Below are positions 18,077-26,675 of a DNA stretch of 43,222 bases, in pieces (within the stretch, counting starts at the first letter, position 1; each line of letters begins with the position of its first letter). The position numbers and the translations under genes were made by a program. The notes beneath the pieces were generated by a model. That model did no database searches. It had not been told where the DNA came from and worked only from the letters and a program-made list of their open reading frames with translations. This DNA comes from an uncultured Bacteroidales bacterium (lineage in GTDB: Bacteria > Bacteroidota > Bacteroidia > Bacteroidales > UBA932). Location: assembly GCA_900546395.1 (NCBI GenBank), contig URDD01000013.1, positions 1 through 43,222 of the forward strand, in the 5' to 3' direction.

Positions 18077-18481
18077 ATGCCTACTATATTCACAAAAATC
18101 GCAAAAGGGGAGATTCCATCGTACAAGGTTGCAGAAAATGATGAATTCTATGCTTTCCTTGATATAAATCCTCTTGCTAAAGGACATACCCTTGTCATTC
18201 CAAAGAATGTTGAAGATGATTATATCTTTCATCTCGATGACAGTACATATCTGGGATTGTGCGCTTTTGCAAAGAAAGTGGCGGTAGCTCTTGGCCTAGC
18301 TGTCCCATGCAAAAGAGTTGGAGTTGCGGTATTGGGAATGGAAGTGCCTCATACTCATATTCATCTTGTTCCGCTTAATTCTGAATCTGACATGGACTTC
18401 AGAAAGGAAAAACTGGAACTTACTAAGGAAGAATTTGCTGAAATAGCATCATCGATTTTGACAGAATATGAAAAGCTATAG
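18077..18481 (+). CDS. HIT family nucleotide-binding hydrolase
   Basis: This histidine-triad protein of 134 residues carries the motif HTHIHLVPL near residue 95, and the family's N-terminal pattern TIFTKIAKGEIPSYKVAE. Family members hydrolyse nucleoside phosphoramidates or dinucleotide polyphosphates; the actual substrate here is unknown. It is 5 bases after greA, and its last 14 bases overlap the following lipoprotein gene. Confidence 0.93.
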   Translation: MPTIFTKIAKGEIPSYKVAENDEFYAFLDINPLAKGHTLVIPKNVEDDYIFHLDDSTYLGLCAFAKKVAVALGLAVPCKRVGVAVLGMEVPHTHIHLVPLNSESDMDFRKEKLELTKEEFAEIASSILTEYEKL

Positions 18482-19616
18482 AAATTGCTGGACAGCTGCC
18501 GTTGTTTCGGCCCTTATCCTTATATCCTGTGGCAGACAAACTGAAATTTCAGGAACTGTTTCCGGACTTCCGGATGGGGAAGTGGTAGTGAAACTGCTTG
18601 ACATGAATACATATAGAGTATTGGATACATTATCTCTGGATGCTGCGGGTAAATTTTCTTATAAGGTTGATGTCGAGAAAGGGCAGCCTGAATTTGTCTA
18701 TCTGTTCCATAATGATACAAAGCTGGCTTCGTTGTTGCTTGACAGTGGGGAGCACGCCGAAGTCAAAGCTGATACATCTGGAAATTACTCTGTGTCTGGA
18801 TCGGCAGAAAGTGTCAGGCTTGCAGAAGTGGAGAAGTCGTATTCTGAGTTTTCAGACAAGTTCATGAGTATAGCAGACAGGCTGGCTGAAATGGAAAACA
18901 GTGACCCGGAAGCAAAAAAACTTAAGCGCGAGATGGCTTCAGCCTATACGGAGTATTATCGAAGCAGGGTCAAGTATGTTCTTGAAAATTCACATTCCCT
19001 TACAGTTATACCTGTGCTCTATCAGACAATAGGCGTGAATCTTCCTGTCTTTGCCCAGGAAACTGATGCGATACATTTTACGAATGTCTGTGATTCACTG
19101 GAACAGGTTTATCCTGATTCAAGGTACGTAAAGTCTTTAAGGGCAGAAGCGAAACGGCGTTCGGACTTGCTGGTGCTTAACACAAGACTGAAAAATGCCC
19201 CTCAGCTTGCTTATCCTGATCTTGAACTTCCTGACATCAGCTCAAAAAAAATCAAATTGAGTTCTGTGGACTCAAAGGTGGTTCTTCTTCATTTTTGGAC
19301 TGCATCAGATCCTTCCCAGAAGATGTTTAACCAGGATGTATTGAAGCCTGTGTACAGGGACTTCCATTCTAAAGGTCTTGAAATATATCAGGTGGCTATT
19401 GATGTTGACAAGGCTGTTTGGGCAAGAGCAGTCAAGGACCAGAAGTTGGATTGGATTAATGTATGTGACGGTCTAGGGTTGAGCTCACCGGTTGTAAGTA
19501 CATACAACCTCGACAAGCTTCCAGTCTCATTTATAATAGCTGATGGAAATCTTGCCGAAGGCCGTATCGTTGACGAGAAATCCTTAAGAAAAGTTCTCGG
19601 AGGTTTGCTGAAATAA
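18468..19616 (+). CDS. TlpA-like lipoprotein with degenerate thioredoxin fold
   Basis: This 382-residue protein has a lipoprotein signal peptide (LILIS then Cys21). A DUF4369-like beta domain follows (about 25-115: EISGTVSGLPDGEVVVKLLD), then a helical middle and a C-terminal thioredoxin/AhpC-TSA-type domain from about 240. At the position of the usual WCxxC active site the sequence reads FWTASDPSQKMF (about 273-284), so both redox cysteines are absent. It therefore cannot act as a classical thiol-disulfide oxidoreductase and may be a structural or binding protein in the periplasm. The start codon overlaps the end of the HIT gene. It is convergent with tsaB, with 5 bases between the stop codons. 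Confidence 0.85.
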   Translation: MKSYRNCWTAAVVSALILISCGRQTEISGTVSGLPDGEVVVKLLDMNTYRVLDTLSLDAAGKFSYKVDVEKGQPEFVYLFHNDTKLASLLLDSGEHAEVKADTSGNYSVSGSAESVRLAEVEKSYSEFSDKFMSIADRLAEMENSDPEAKKLKREMASAYTEYYRSRVKYVLENSHSLTVIPVLYQTIGVNLPVFAQETDAIHFTNVCDSLEQVYPDSRYVKSLRAEAKRRSDLLVLNTRLKNAPQLAYPDLELPDISSKKIKLSSVDSKVVLLHFWTASDPSQKMFNQDVLKPVYRDFHSKGLEIYQVAIDVDKAVWARAVKDQKLDWINVCDGLGLSSPVVSTYNLDKLPVSFIIADGNLAEGRIVDEKSLRKVLGGLLK

Positions 19617-19621
19617 TCAGA

Positions 19622-20326
19622 CTACCGCTTCCGTGTAAGAATGTTTTTCTTGCTGACGGTAGCTACAAATTCTTTAAGATAGAACGGTTCGAAGTACGCT
19701 ACGTCTTTGAACCGTTTTTCTTTATATGCCTCTATTGCAGGATGCAGCATGGAGGATGCTTTGGGGCAGCATTGTATGAAGTGCGCATTAGGGTGTTTTA
19801 TGACACCTGATGTCTTTTCTGCTCCGTCTCCTATGAAAAGTACGGGAGACTGCTCCAGTATTTCGCTGAAACTTGAGCAGTCTATTATAGCAGGAGTTGT
19901 TTCGCTCATCTGTTTGCCCTCTGCCGAGAAAATGGAAGAATATACCTCCATTCTTCTGGCATCAATCATCGGTACGATATACCGGCATCCTTCAGGGAGA
20001 AGATTGCCGTCAATCGCTTGCCATACCAGAGTATCCAGTGTGCCTGTTGCCAAAAGAGGTATTCCGGCACCGAAGCAGAGACCTTTTGCTGTAGATACTC
20101 CTACTCTGAGTCCAGTGTAAGATCCTGGACCCATGCTCACGCATACTGCCGAGCAATCTGTAAGAGATAGTCCGGCTTCATCAAGAAGTTCTTTAACAAA
20201 TACTGCTGTAAGTGATGCGTGCGCCCTGTCTTTGGAGTTTTCTTTATATCCGGTCAGTTTTCCATTCTGGGCAAGAGCAACTGAGCAAAGTGCCGTAGAG
20301 GTTTCTATAAGTATAATATTTTCCAT
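19622..20326 (-). CDS. tsaB: tRNA threonylcarbamoyladenosine biosynthesis protein TsaB
   Basis: TsaB partners TsaD and TsaE in making t6A37 of ANN-decoding tRNAs. The 234-residue protein has the ASKHA-type start IILIETSTALCSVAL and the conserved VSMGPGSYTGLRVGVSTAKGL block (about 67-87). It lacks the metal-binding histidines of TsaD, as expected. It lies downstream of cvpA on the same strand, across a 172-base gap in which I see no gene. Confidence 0.95.
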   Translation of the reverse strand: MENIILIETSTALCSVALAQNGKLTGYKENSKDRAHASLTAVFVKELLDEAGLSLTDCSAVCVSMGPGSYTGLRVGVSTAKGLCFGAGIPLLATGTLDTLVWQAIDGNLLPEGCRYIVPMIDARRMEVYSSIFSAEGKQMSETTPAIIDCSSFSEILEQSPVLFIGDGAEKTSGVIKHPNAHFIQCCPKASSMLHPAIEAYKEKRFKDVAYFEPFYLKEFVATVSKKNILTRKR

Positions 20327-20498
20327 ATTTTCCTGATTAGTAAAGTGAAAATAATAACCTGCATCAGATTTGAATAAGATTTCTGATTATAGATTGATTT
20401 CCGGAGAGGGAGTATAGTGGTGCTAAACGACCGATGAGGAGATCAATATAGAACTGAAAGATATTCATAAGATGATGTATGCTATTTTTGAAATTTAC

Positions 20499-20993
20499 TT
20501 AATTGAATAATAATTGTTTGAGATAAGGGAATACTGTATATGCCATATGTCTGAAATGAGGATACAGTACTGATTCAGAAAAGTAACTCTCGTGTACTAT
20601 ATTAAAAGTTTTATTCAGTGAGTCGAACAGTATTATTGCGAGCCCTATGAAAAGTGCACATTTTACAAGAGCAAAGATAACTCCAAGAATTTTGTTCAGC
20701 CATCCTAACATTACAATCTTTATGCTTGCCTCAATTATTTTTCCTATTGCAAACAAAATGAATATTACTGCTATTAGAATCAGTGTAAATGCTGTTATGT
20801 TCAGTATTGCAGGAGATGCGGACGGGATGAACTGTCCGATCCATGAGCTGACTTCAGATGAGAATCTGAAAGAAAACCATGAGCCAAGTACAATAGAAAA
20901 AATTGATACTACCTGAGCGACAAGTCCTTTTCTAATGCCGTTGATTAGCGCAGGTATGAAGCAGATGATAATTATGATGTCCAGAAAATTCAT
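20499..20993 (-). CDS. CvpA family membrane protein
   Basis: This 164-residue protein has about four hydrophobic segments. It begins with MNFLDIIIIICFIPALINGIRKGL, the usual CvpA start in which the first helix is followed by the NG..KG turn. CvpA homologues affect colicin V production and envelope stress in proteobacteria; the molecular function in Bacteroidetes is unknown. It is divergent from ileS. Confidence 0.88.
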   Translation of the reverse strand: MNFLDIIIIICFIPALINGIRKGLVAQVVSIFSIVLGSWFSFRFSSEVSSWIGQFIPSASPAILNITAFTLILIAVIFILFAIGKIIEASIKIVMLGWLNKILGVIFALVKCALFIGLAIILFDSLNKTFNIVHESYFSESVLYPHFRHMAYTVFPYLKQLLFN

Positions 20994-21075
20994 TAATTTT
21001 AAAAAAGTTATTATGTATATCAGACCTTTGCTTATATAATCGCTTCAGTGTCTGCATAGTCAAAATAAATTTTGC

Positions 21076-21083
21076 TATATTTG
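21076..21083 (+). promoter_or_regulatory. ileS -7 box
   Basis: TATATTTG matches the TAnnTTTG consensus. Transcription would start near 21090, giving a leader of about 55 bases before the ATG at 21147. The -33 element is unclear. The box also argues against the in-frame TTG at 21072 being the start codon. Confidence 0.55.
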
Positions 21084-21146
21084 CAGTTTGATAAAAGTCA
21101 CATTTGCCTTACGGCGTACAAAATTAGACAAAAAAATTATATATAT

Positions 21147-24100
21147 ATGAAATTCAGAGAATATAAAGGTCTCGATCTGGTGGCTACTGGAAACGAAGTC
21201 CTGGACAGATGGAAGAAAAACAATGCGTTCGGCCGCTCCCTTGAAGTAAGGGAGGGTGCTCCGGAGTTCATATTTTTCGAAGGACCGCCTTCGGCAAACG
21301 GAATGCCTGGAATCCATCATGTCATGGCACGCTCAATAAAGGATGCCGTCTGCAGATATAAGACGCAGAGCGGATATCGCGTGGAGAGACGCGCAGGATG
21401 GGATACGCATGGATTGCCAGTGGAACTTGGCGTCGAGAAAATGCTTGGTATTACAAAGGAGGATATCGGATCAAAGATTACTGTAGAAGAGTACAATAGA
21501 GCTTGCCGTAAAGAGGTTATGAAATATACCAGAGAGTGGGTTAACCTTACTGAGAGAATCGGCTATTGGGTGGATATGGATGAGCCGTATATCACTTACG
21601 ATAACAGGTATATCGAGACCCTGTGGTATCTTCTCAAGAAAATATATAATAAGGGCCTGCTTTATAAAGGTTATTCTATCCAGCCTTATTCTCCGGCAGC
21701 CGGAACAGGTCTCAGTTCTCATGAATTGAACCAGCCTGGATGTTACCGGGATGTAAAGGATACTACTGCCATGGTGCAGTTTGAGGTTATAAAGAATGAG
21801 AAGTCACAGATGCTTTTCGGATGTGAGACTTTCCCTGTGTTCTTCCTTGCATGGACGACCACGCCGTGGACATTGCCTTCAAATACGGCTCTTTGCGTGG
21901 GTCCTGGAATTGACTATGTAAGAGTATTGTCCTTTAATCCATATACTGGAGCACCTGCAATTTATATAGTTGCCGAGGCTCTTTTAAACTCCGTTTTCAA
22001 TCCTAAGGCAAAGGATATCCAGATTGAAGATTATAAACCTGGAGATAAACTTGTGCCTTACAGGGTACTGGAAGGGAAGTTCAAGGGTACAGAGCTTTCA
22101 GGCATAGCTTATCATCAGTTGATTCCTTGGTTCAAGCCTGATGCCGGCGCATTCAGGGTAATCACAGGTGATTATGTGACTACGGATGAAGGTACTACAG
22201 GTATCGTCCATATAGCACCTACATTCGGTGCTGATGATGACAAGGTAGCCAAGGCTAACGGCATTCCTCCTCTTATGGTGATTGACCGTAACGGCGACCG
22301 CCAGGCTCAGGTTGACAGAAAGGGACGTTTCTACAGAGTGGAAGATCTGGATCCGGCGTATGTTTCGGAGCGTATGTCTGATGATTACCGGGAGTATGCA
22401 GGACGGTATGTGAAGAATGCCTATGATGAAACTCTTGCCCCGGATGCGCCTACTTTGGATGTAGATATATGCGTGATGCTGAAGCAGCAGGGAAAGGCAT
22501 TCAAGATAGAGAAGCATGTTCATACGTATCCTCATTGCTGGAGAACTGACAAGCCCGTACTTTATTATCCTCTGAATTCCTGGTTTATCAGGACGACTGC
22601 AGTACGAGAGAGGATGATAGAACTGAACAATACAGTTGAGTGGAAACCTGAATCTACTGGTACAGGCCGTTTTGGAAAATGGCTTGAGAATATTCAGGAC
22701 TGGAACTTGTCCAGAAGCCGCTATTGGGGAACCCCTCTTCCTATATGGAGAAGCGAGGACGGAAAAGAGGAGAAGTGCATAGGATCTCTTAAGGAACTTT
22801 ATTCAGAAATAGAAAAAGCCGTTGCGGCAGGGGTTATGGAGTCAAATCCTTTAAAGGAGAAAGGTTTTGATCCTGCAGACATGTCCAAGGAGAATTATGA
22901 CAGGATAGATATCCACAGACCTTATGTAGATAATATTTTTCTGGTATCAGACAACGGTAAGAAGCTTATTCGTGAAACAGACCTCATTGATGTATGGTTT
23001 GATTCAGGTGCTATGCCATATGCTCAGGAAGGTCTTCGTAACCTTGCTTCCAAGGAGTTCGGTTGTACGGCTGATTTCATAGCTGAAGGAGTTGACCAGA
23101 CCAGAGGGTGGTTCTATACACTTCATGCAATCCATACTATGGTAAGTGACAGCCGTGCATACAAACGTGTGATTTCAAACGGACTTGTATTGGATAAGGA
23201 GGGAAACAAGATGAGCAAGCGTCTTGGCAATGCCGTAGATCCTTTTATGGCCTTGGACAAGTATGGTGCAGATGCTCTCAGATGGTATATGCTTACCAAC
23301 GCGCAACCTTGGGACAATCTCAAATTCGATGAGGCAGGAGTAGATGAAATCAGGAGAAAGTTCTTCGGAACACTGTATAATACATATTCATTCTTTGCTC
23401 TGTATGCAAATATAGACGGTTTTGATCCTGCGTCACAGACAAAGGTTCCAGTAGCGGAAAGGCCTGAAATAGACAGGTGGGTCATATCTTTGCTTAACAC
23501 CCTTGTGAAAGATGTTACTGCAGCCTATGAGGATTATGATATTACAGCTGCCGGCCGTCTTATACAGGATTTTGTCTGCGACCACTTGAGTAACTGGTAT
23601 GTCCGCCTTAACAGAAAGAGATTCTGGGGAGGTACGATGGATAGAGATAAACTTACAGCATATCAGACACTTTATGAGGTACTTGTAGATATTGCCAGGA
23701 TGGCGGCTCCTATAGCACCGTTCTTTATGGAAAGGATGTATCTGGATCTTGTGCCAGGTGCAGAGTCCGTACATTATGTAGCAATGCCTGATTACGATGC
23801 TTCAGTAGTGGATAAGGATCTTGAAGAAAGAATGGCTTTGGCCCAGAGAGCTTCATCCATGGTGCTTGCTCTGAGAAGAAAAGTCAACATAAAGGTCAGA
23901 CAGCCTCTGTCCAAACTGATTGTGCCTGTAATTGATACAAGAGTCAAGGAACAGTTGGAGAAAGTCAAGGCTTTGATTCTCGGAGAGGTCAATGTAAAGG
24001 AAGCGGAGTTTATCCCTGATACTGCAGGTCTCATAACCAAGAAGATAAAGCCTAATTTCAAGACTCTCGGAAAGGTATATGGAAAACAAATGAAAGAGAT

Positions 24101-24578
24101 TGCTGCTGCGTTTGCATCCCTTTCACAGGAAACCATATCGGAAATTCAGGCAAGTGGAGTTGCCGGATATGTCCTTCATCTGGCGTCAGGAGATGTATCT
24201 CTCTCCGTAGGTGATTACGAAATCATTTCCGAAGATATGCCTGGATGGCTTGTAGCGTCTGACGGCCCACTTACTCTTGCTCTTGATGTTACGATTACCG
24301 ATGAACTCAGAAGGGAAGGTATCGCCAGAGAGTTGATAAACAGAATACAGAATCTTAGAAAGGACAGCGGTTTTGATGTTACTGATAAAATAGATGTTAC
24401 CGTATTTGCTTCAGGTGATATCAAGACTGAGATAGAGGATTCTTTGGAATTCTTTAATGGGTATGTCGTGGTTCAAACTCTTTCACGTTCGATTTCCGTA
24501 TCGGAAGAGACAGGAAGAGGAACGGAAGTAGAGTGGGGAGAAGCTTCAATCAGAATAGAGGTGAAAAAAATTCAATAA
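21147..24578 (+). CDS. ileS: Isoleucyl-tRNA synthetase (eukaryote-like type)
   Basis: It charges tRNA-Ile. I chose the ATG at 21147 (MKFREYKGLDL), giving 1143 residues. The upstream extension to 21072 overlaps the promoter and is unconserved-looking. The class I signature appears as GMPGIHHV (HIGH-equivalent). A long editing domain lies in the middle (TTTPWTLPSNTALCV, GTGIVHIAP-like block). The KMSKR loop is in GNKMSKRLGNAVDP, and a long anticodon-binding C-terminus follows. The size and the KMSKR form fit the eukaryote-like IleRS class, which in other bacteria is linked to low mupirocin sensitivity. dksA/traR and lspA follow on the same strand. Confidence 0.96.
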   Translation: MKFREYKGLDLVATGNEVLDRWKKNNAFGRSLEVREGAPEFIFFEGPPSANGMPGIHHVMARSIKDAVCRYKTQSGYRVERRAGWDTHGLPVELGVEKMLGITKEDIGSKITVEEYNRACRKEVMKYTREWVNLTERIGYWVDMDEPYITYDNRYIETLWYLLKKIYNKGLLYKGYSIQPYSPAAGTGLSSHELNQPGCYRDVKDTTAMVQFEVIKNEKSQMLFGCETFPVFFLAWTTTPWTLPSNTALCVGPGIDYVRVLSFNPYTGAPAIYIVAEALLNSVFNPKAKDIQIEDYKPGDKLVPYRVLEGKFKGTELSGIAYHQLIPWFKPDAGAFRVITGDYVTTDEGTTGIVHIAPTFGADDDKVAKANGIPPLMVIDRNGDRQAQVDRKGRFYRVEDLDPAYVSERMSDDYREYAGRYVKNAYDETLAPDAPTLDVDICVMLKQQGKAFKIEKHVHTYPHCWRTDKPVLYYPLNSWFIRTTAVRERMIELNNTVEWKPESTGTGRFGKWLENIQDWNLSRSRYWGTPLPIWRSEDGKEEKCIGSLKELYSEIEKAVAAGVMESNPLKEKGFDPADMSKENYDRIDIHRPYVDNIFLVSDNGKKLIRETDLIDVWFDSGAMPYAQEGLRNLASKEFGCTADFIAEGVDQTRGWFYTLHAIHTMVSDSRAYKRVISNGLVLDKEGNKMSKRLGNAVDPFMALDKYGADALRWYMLTNAQPWDNLKFDEAGVDEIRRKFFGTLYNTYSFFALYANIDGFDPASQTKVPVAERPEIDRWVISLLNTLVKDVTAAYEDYDITAAGRLIQDFVCDHLSNWYVRLNRKRFWGGTMDRDKLTAYQTLYEVLVDIARMAAPIAPFFMERMYLDLVPGAESVHYVAMPDYDASVVDKDLEERMALAQRASSMVLALRRKVNIKVRQPLSKLIVPVIDTRVKEQLEKVKALILGEVNVKEAEFIPDTAGLITKKIKPNFKTLGKVYGKQMKEIAAAFASLSQETISEIQASGVAGYVLHLASGDVSLSVGDYEIISEDMPGWLVASDGPLTLALDVTITDELRREGIARELINRIQNLRKDSGFDVTDKIDVTVFASGDIKTEIEDSLEFFNGYVVVQTLSRSISVSEETGRGTEVEWGEASIRIEVKKIQ

Positions 24579-24597
24579 TATTAAAACTGACATAACT

Positions 24598-25011
24598 ATG
24601 GCAGAAACAATGAAAACGAACGAACCTGAAAGCAAGGTGCGTTATAGCGATGAGGAACTTCAGGAGTTCAAGGCGATTATATTGGAAATGCTTGAAAAGG
24701 CTAAAAAAGAATATAAGATACTACGCGATGTCGTGACTCACGGTTCCAGCAATGATATAGAAGATACCTCACCTACATTTAAGGTTATGGAGGAAGGTGC
24801 CTCTACCCTTTCGAAGGAAGAGGCCGGACAGTTGGCGCAGCGTCAGTATAAATTTATCCAGAATCTTGAAGCAGCGTTAGTACGTATTGAGAACAAGACT
24901 TATGGTGTCTGCCGTGTTACTGGCAAACTTATACCTAAGGAGAGACTCAGACTTGTGCCTCATGCCACTCTTACCGTAGAGGCAAAAGAGATGATGAATA
25001 AAAACAAGTAA
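24598..25011 (+). CDS. DksA/TraR family regulator with degenerate zinc finger
   Basis: This 137-residue protein has an N-terminal helical hairpin (about 15-100) and the C-terminal TraR/DksA-type finger region YGVCRVTGKLIPKERLRLVPHATL. Of the four zinc cysteines of classical DksA only the first is visible; the others are replaced. Family members bind in the secondary channel of RNA polymerase, here possibly sharing that target with GreA from the same window. It sits 19 bases after ileS and 10 bases before lspA, an arrangement I associate with Bacteroidetes. Whether it responds to ppGpp cannot be read from the sequence. Confidence 0.9.
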   Translation: MAETMKTNEPESKVRYSDEELQEFKAIILEMLEKAKKEYKILRDVVTHGSSNDIEDTSPTFKVMEEGASTLSKEEAGQLAQRQYKFIQNLEAALVRIENKTYGVCRVTGKLIPKERLRLVPHATLTVEAKEMMNKNK

Positions 25012-25021
25012 ACCCTTTATA

Positions 25022-25597
25022 ATGAAGATTTCAAAGGGTAGGTTTCTTATATGCCTTGGTGTCCTGCTCGTGGTAATAGATCAGGTCATCAAGGTCCTTG
25101 TAAAGACAAATATGTCTTTAGGTGAGAGTATTCATGTATTCGGTGACTGGTTCCAGATTTTCTTCATTGAGAATGAAGGAATGGCGTTCGGTATGAAATT
25201 CGGAGGGGATGTAGGTAAATTCCTTTTGTCTCTGTTCCGTATTATACTTTTCGGAGCGCTGGTCTGGTGGATACGTGATTTGTTGAAAAAGTCGGATACT
25301 CCATTCGGTGTAGTTGTCGGTCTGACACTGATTACAGCAGGTGCAATGGGGAATATAATCGACTGCTGGTTTTACGGACTTATTTGGGATTATGCCCCGT
25401 TTATGTTCGGCAAGGTGGTCGATATGTTCTATTTTCCTATAATTGATACTGTCTTTCCAGAGTGGATGCCGTTGATAGGTGGTCATCCTTTCCTGTTTTT
25501 TGCTCCGGTATTCAATTTTGCAGACAGTTGTGTTACGTGTGGGGCTCTTTATTTGCTGTTTTTTCAGTTCAAATATTTTGCAAAAGAAAACAAGTGA
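25022..25597 (+). CDS. lspA: Lipoprotein signal peptidase II
   Basis: LspA cleaves prolipoproteins before the lipidated Cys, an important step in a phylum rich in lipoproteins. The 191-residue protein has four hydrophobic segments and the two aspartate blocks GAMGNIIDCWFYG and VFNFADSCVTCG that carry the catalytic Asp pair. It starts with VIDQVIKVLV near residue 18, which is typical. It ends the ileS operon; its stop codon lies inside the left arm of a strong hairpin terminator. Confidence 0.96.
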   Translation: MKISKGRFLICLGVLLVVIDQVIKVLVKTNMSLGESIHVFGDWFQIFFIENEGMAFGMKFGGDVGKFLLSLFRIILFGALVWWIRDLLKKSDTPFGVVVGLTLITAGAMGNIIDCWFYGLIWDYAPFMFGKVVDMFYFPIIDTVFPEWMPLIGGHPFLFFAPVFNFADSCVTCGALYLLFFQFKYFAKENK

Positions 25598-25620
25598 CGG
25601 AATTTCCGTCACTTGTTTTC
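25586..25620. terminator. Bidirectional terminator between lspA and HAD gene
   Basis: GAAAACAAGTGACGGAA (25586-25602) and its exact complement (25604-25620) form a near-perfect palindrome of about 15 usable base pairs, with A residues on the left and T residues on the right. It lies between two convergent genes and overlaps the lspA stop codon, so it probably serves both. Confidence 0.88.
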
Positions 25621-25621
25621 T

Positions 25622-26506
25622 TTATAGCTTGCTTTCAATGAGTAAATTTCCGAATTCTTCTATATTCTTGGCAATTAGATCTGGCGGGTAGAATTCAGGG
25701 TTCTTTTCCGTTTTGGCTTTTTCAGCTACAGCAAGAGCTGTTTCAAGAGTTGTTTCACCGGAAAGTACCAGTACTCCGAATGCTCCTGCATTATGTGCCA
25801 TGGCTGTGTCTGTGTAAATCCTGTCACCGACCATAGCTATTTCCTCCGGTCTCAGAGAGTGTCTTTCCATTATGCCTGTAAGCATATTCGGATCCGGTTT
25901 ACCGAGTGTTATGTCAGGTTTGCGTCCGGTAGCATGCTCGATGCATTTGCAGATGGAGCCGCAGTCCACCAATACAGTTTTTTCATTTGTCGGACACACT
26001 CTGTCCGGATTGGTTGCTATATATGGTATTCCTTGCGAAGCCCACCAGGCTGCCCTGCATAATCTTGAATAAGTGAGTGTCATATCAAATGAGCCTACTA
26101 ATACATCAGGAATGTCTTCAGGATCATCGCTGCAGGCTGCGTATCCTGCTTTTTCAAATTGAGATACCATACTTGGAGTACCGAGGAGGTAAAGGCGCTT
26201 AGCATCAGGGTAGTGTGATTTGATATAGTCAATTGCAGCGAGAGATGTAGTGTACATATTCTCTTCTGTTGCACTGATTCCCATTTTTTCAAGTTTATTC
26301 AGGTAGTCGTCTATAGATTTTGTCGGATTATTCGTAAGGAAGGAGTATCCTATACCGTTGTCAGTCAGTTTCTGAAGAAAACCAATAGTGAATGGAAACA
26401 GGTTTGATCCCATATAAATGGTGCCGTCCATGTCCAAGGCTACATGTTTTATTTTGCGAAGCCTTTCTCTGTCGCAGCCAGTAGCGTGCATTTGATTATT
26501 TTTCAT
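25622..26506 (-). CDS. HAD-superfamily sugar/glycerol phosphatase (NagD/PGP type)
   Basis: The HAD motif I DMDGTIYMG lies at residues 25-33. Motif II is in FLTNNPTKS, and the late motifs LGKPDPNM and MVGDRIYTDTAMA are all present. This order is typical of NagD / 4-nitrophenylphosphatase / phosphoglycolate-type phosphatases. With the ATG at 26506 the protein has 294 residues; an upstream in-frame ATG at 26596 would add 30 residues of unlikely sequence. The substrate is unknown. It is divergent from a GlpT-type organophosphate antiporter, and the window also holds a glycerol-1-phosphate dehydrogenase, so a glycerol-phosphate substrate is an attractive guess but only inference. Confidence 0.88.
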   Translation of the reverse strand: MKNNQMHATGCDRERLRKIKHVALDMDGTIYMGSNLFPFTIGFLQKLTDNGIGYSFLTNNPTKSIDDYLNKLEKMGISATEENMYTTSLAAIDYIKSHYPDAKRLYLLGTPSMVSQFEKAGYAACSDDPEDIPDVLVGSFDMTLTYSRLCRAAWWASQGIPYIATNPDRVCPTNEKTVLVDCGSICKCIEHATGRKPDITLGKPDPNMLTGIMERHSLRPEEIAMVGDRIYTDTAMAHNAGAFGVLVLSGETTLETALAVAEKAKTEKNPEFYPPDLIAKNIEEFGNLLIESKL

Positions 26507-26611
26507 ATTGTAATTGAAGTATTTGAGTTTTAGATGAGGTGTGAAATGAAAAAATACTATTATTATTATTTCGTAATTTTTCACTTCTACTTGCAAATTT
26601 AAGCAAAAAAG

Positions 26612-26642
26612 TTTGATATGAAACCTCTAATTTGTATCTTTG
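26612..26642 (+). promoter_or_regulatory. Promoter of the GlpT-like gene
   Basis: The -33 element TTTG (26612-26615) and the -7 box TATCTTTG (26635-26642) are 19 bases apart, a close match to the Bacteroidetes consensus. The start codon is 34 bases after the -7 box. Confidence 0.75.
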
Positions 26643-26675
26643 CGAAGTTTTTCTATTAACCCATAAGTAGTAGCT

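Noticed and set aside
20327..20498. The 172-base gap between cvpA and tsaB as a possible small RNA or gene
   Set aside because: I see no stable hairpin, promoter box, tRNA-like fold or plausible frame in it; it is left as an unassigned spacer.
21072..21146. TTG-started N-terminal extension of IleRS
   Set aside because: It would overlap the -7 promoter box at 21076-21083, and the sequence looks unlike an IleRS N-terminus; the ATG at 21147 fits the family.
26507..26596. Thirty-residue N-terminal extension of the HAD phosphatase
   Set aside because: It is AT-rich, unlike a HAD N-terminus, and lies in the promoter region between two divergent genes; the ATG at 26506 places DMDGT at a normal position.
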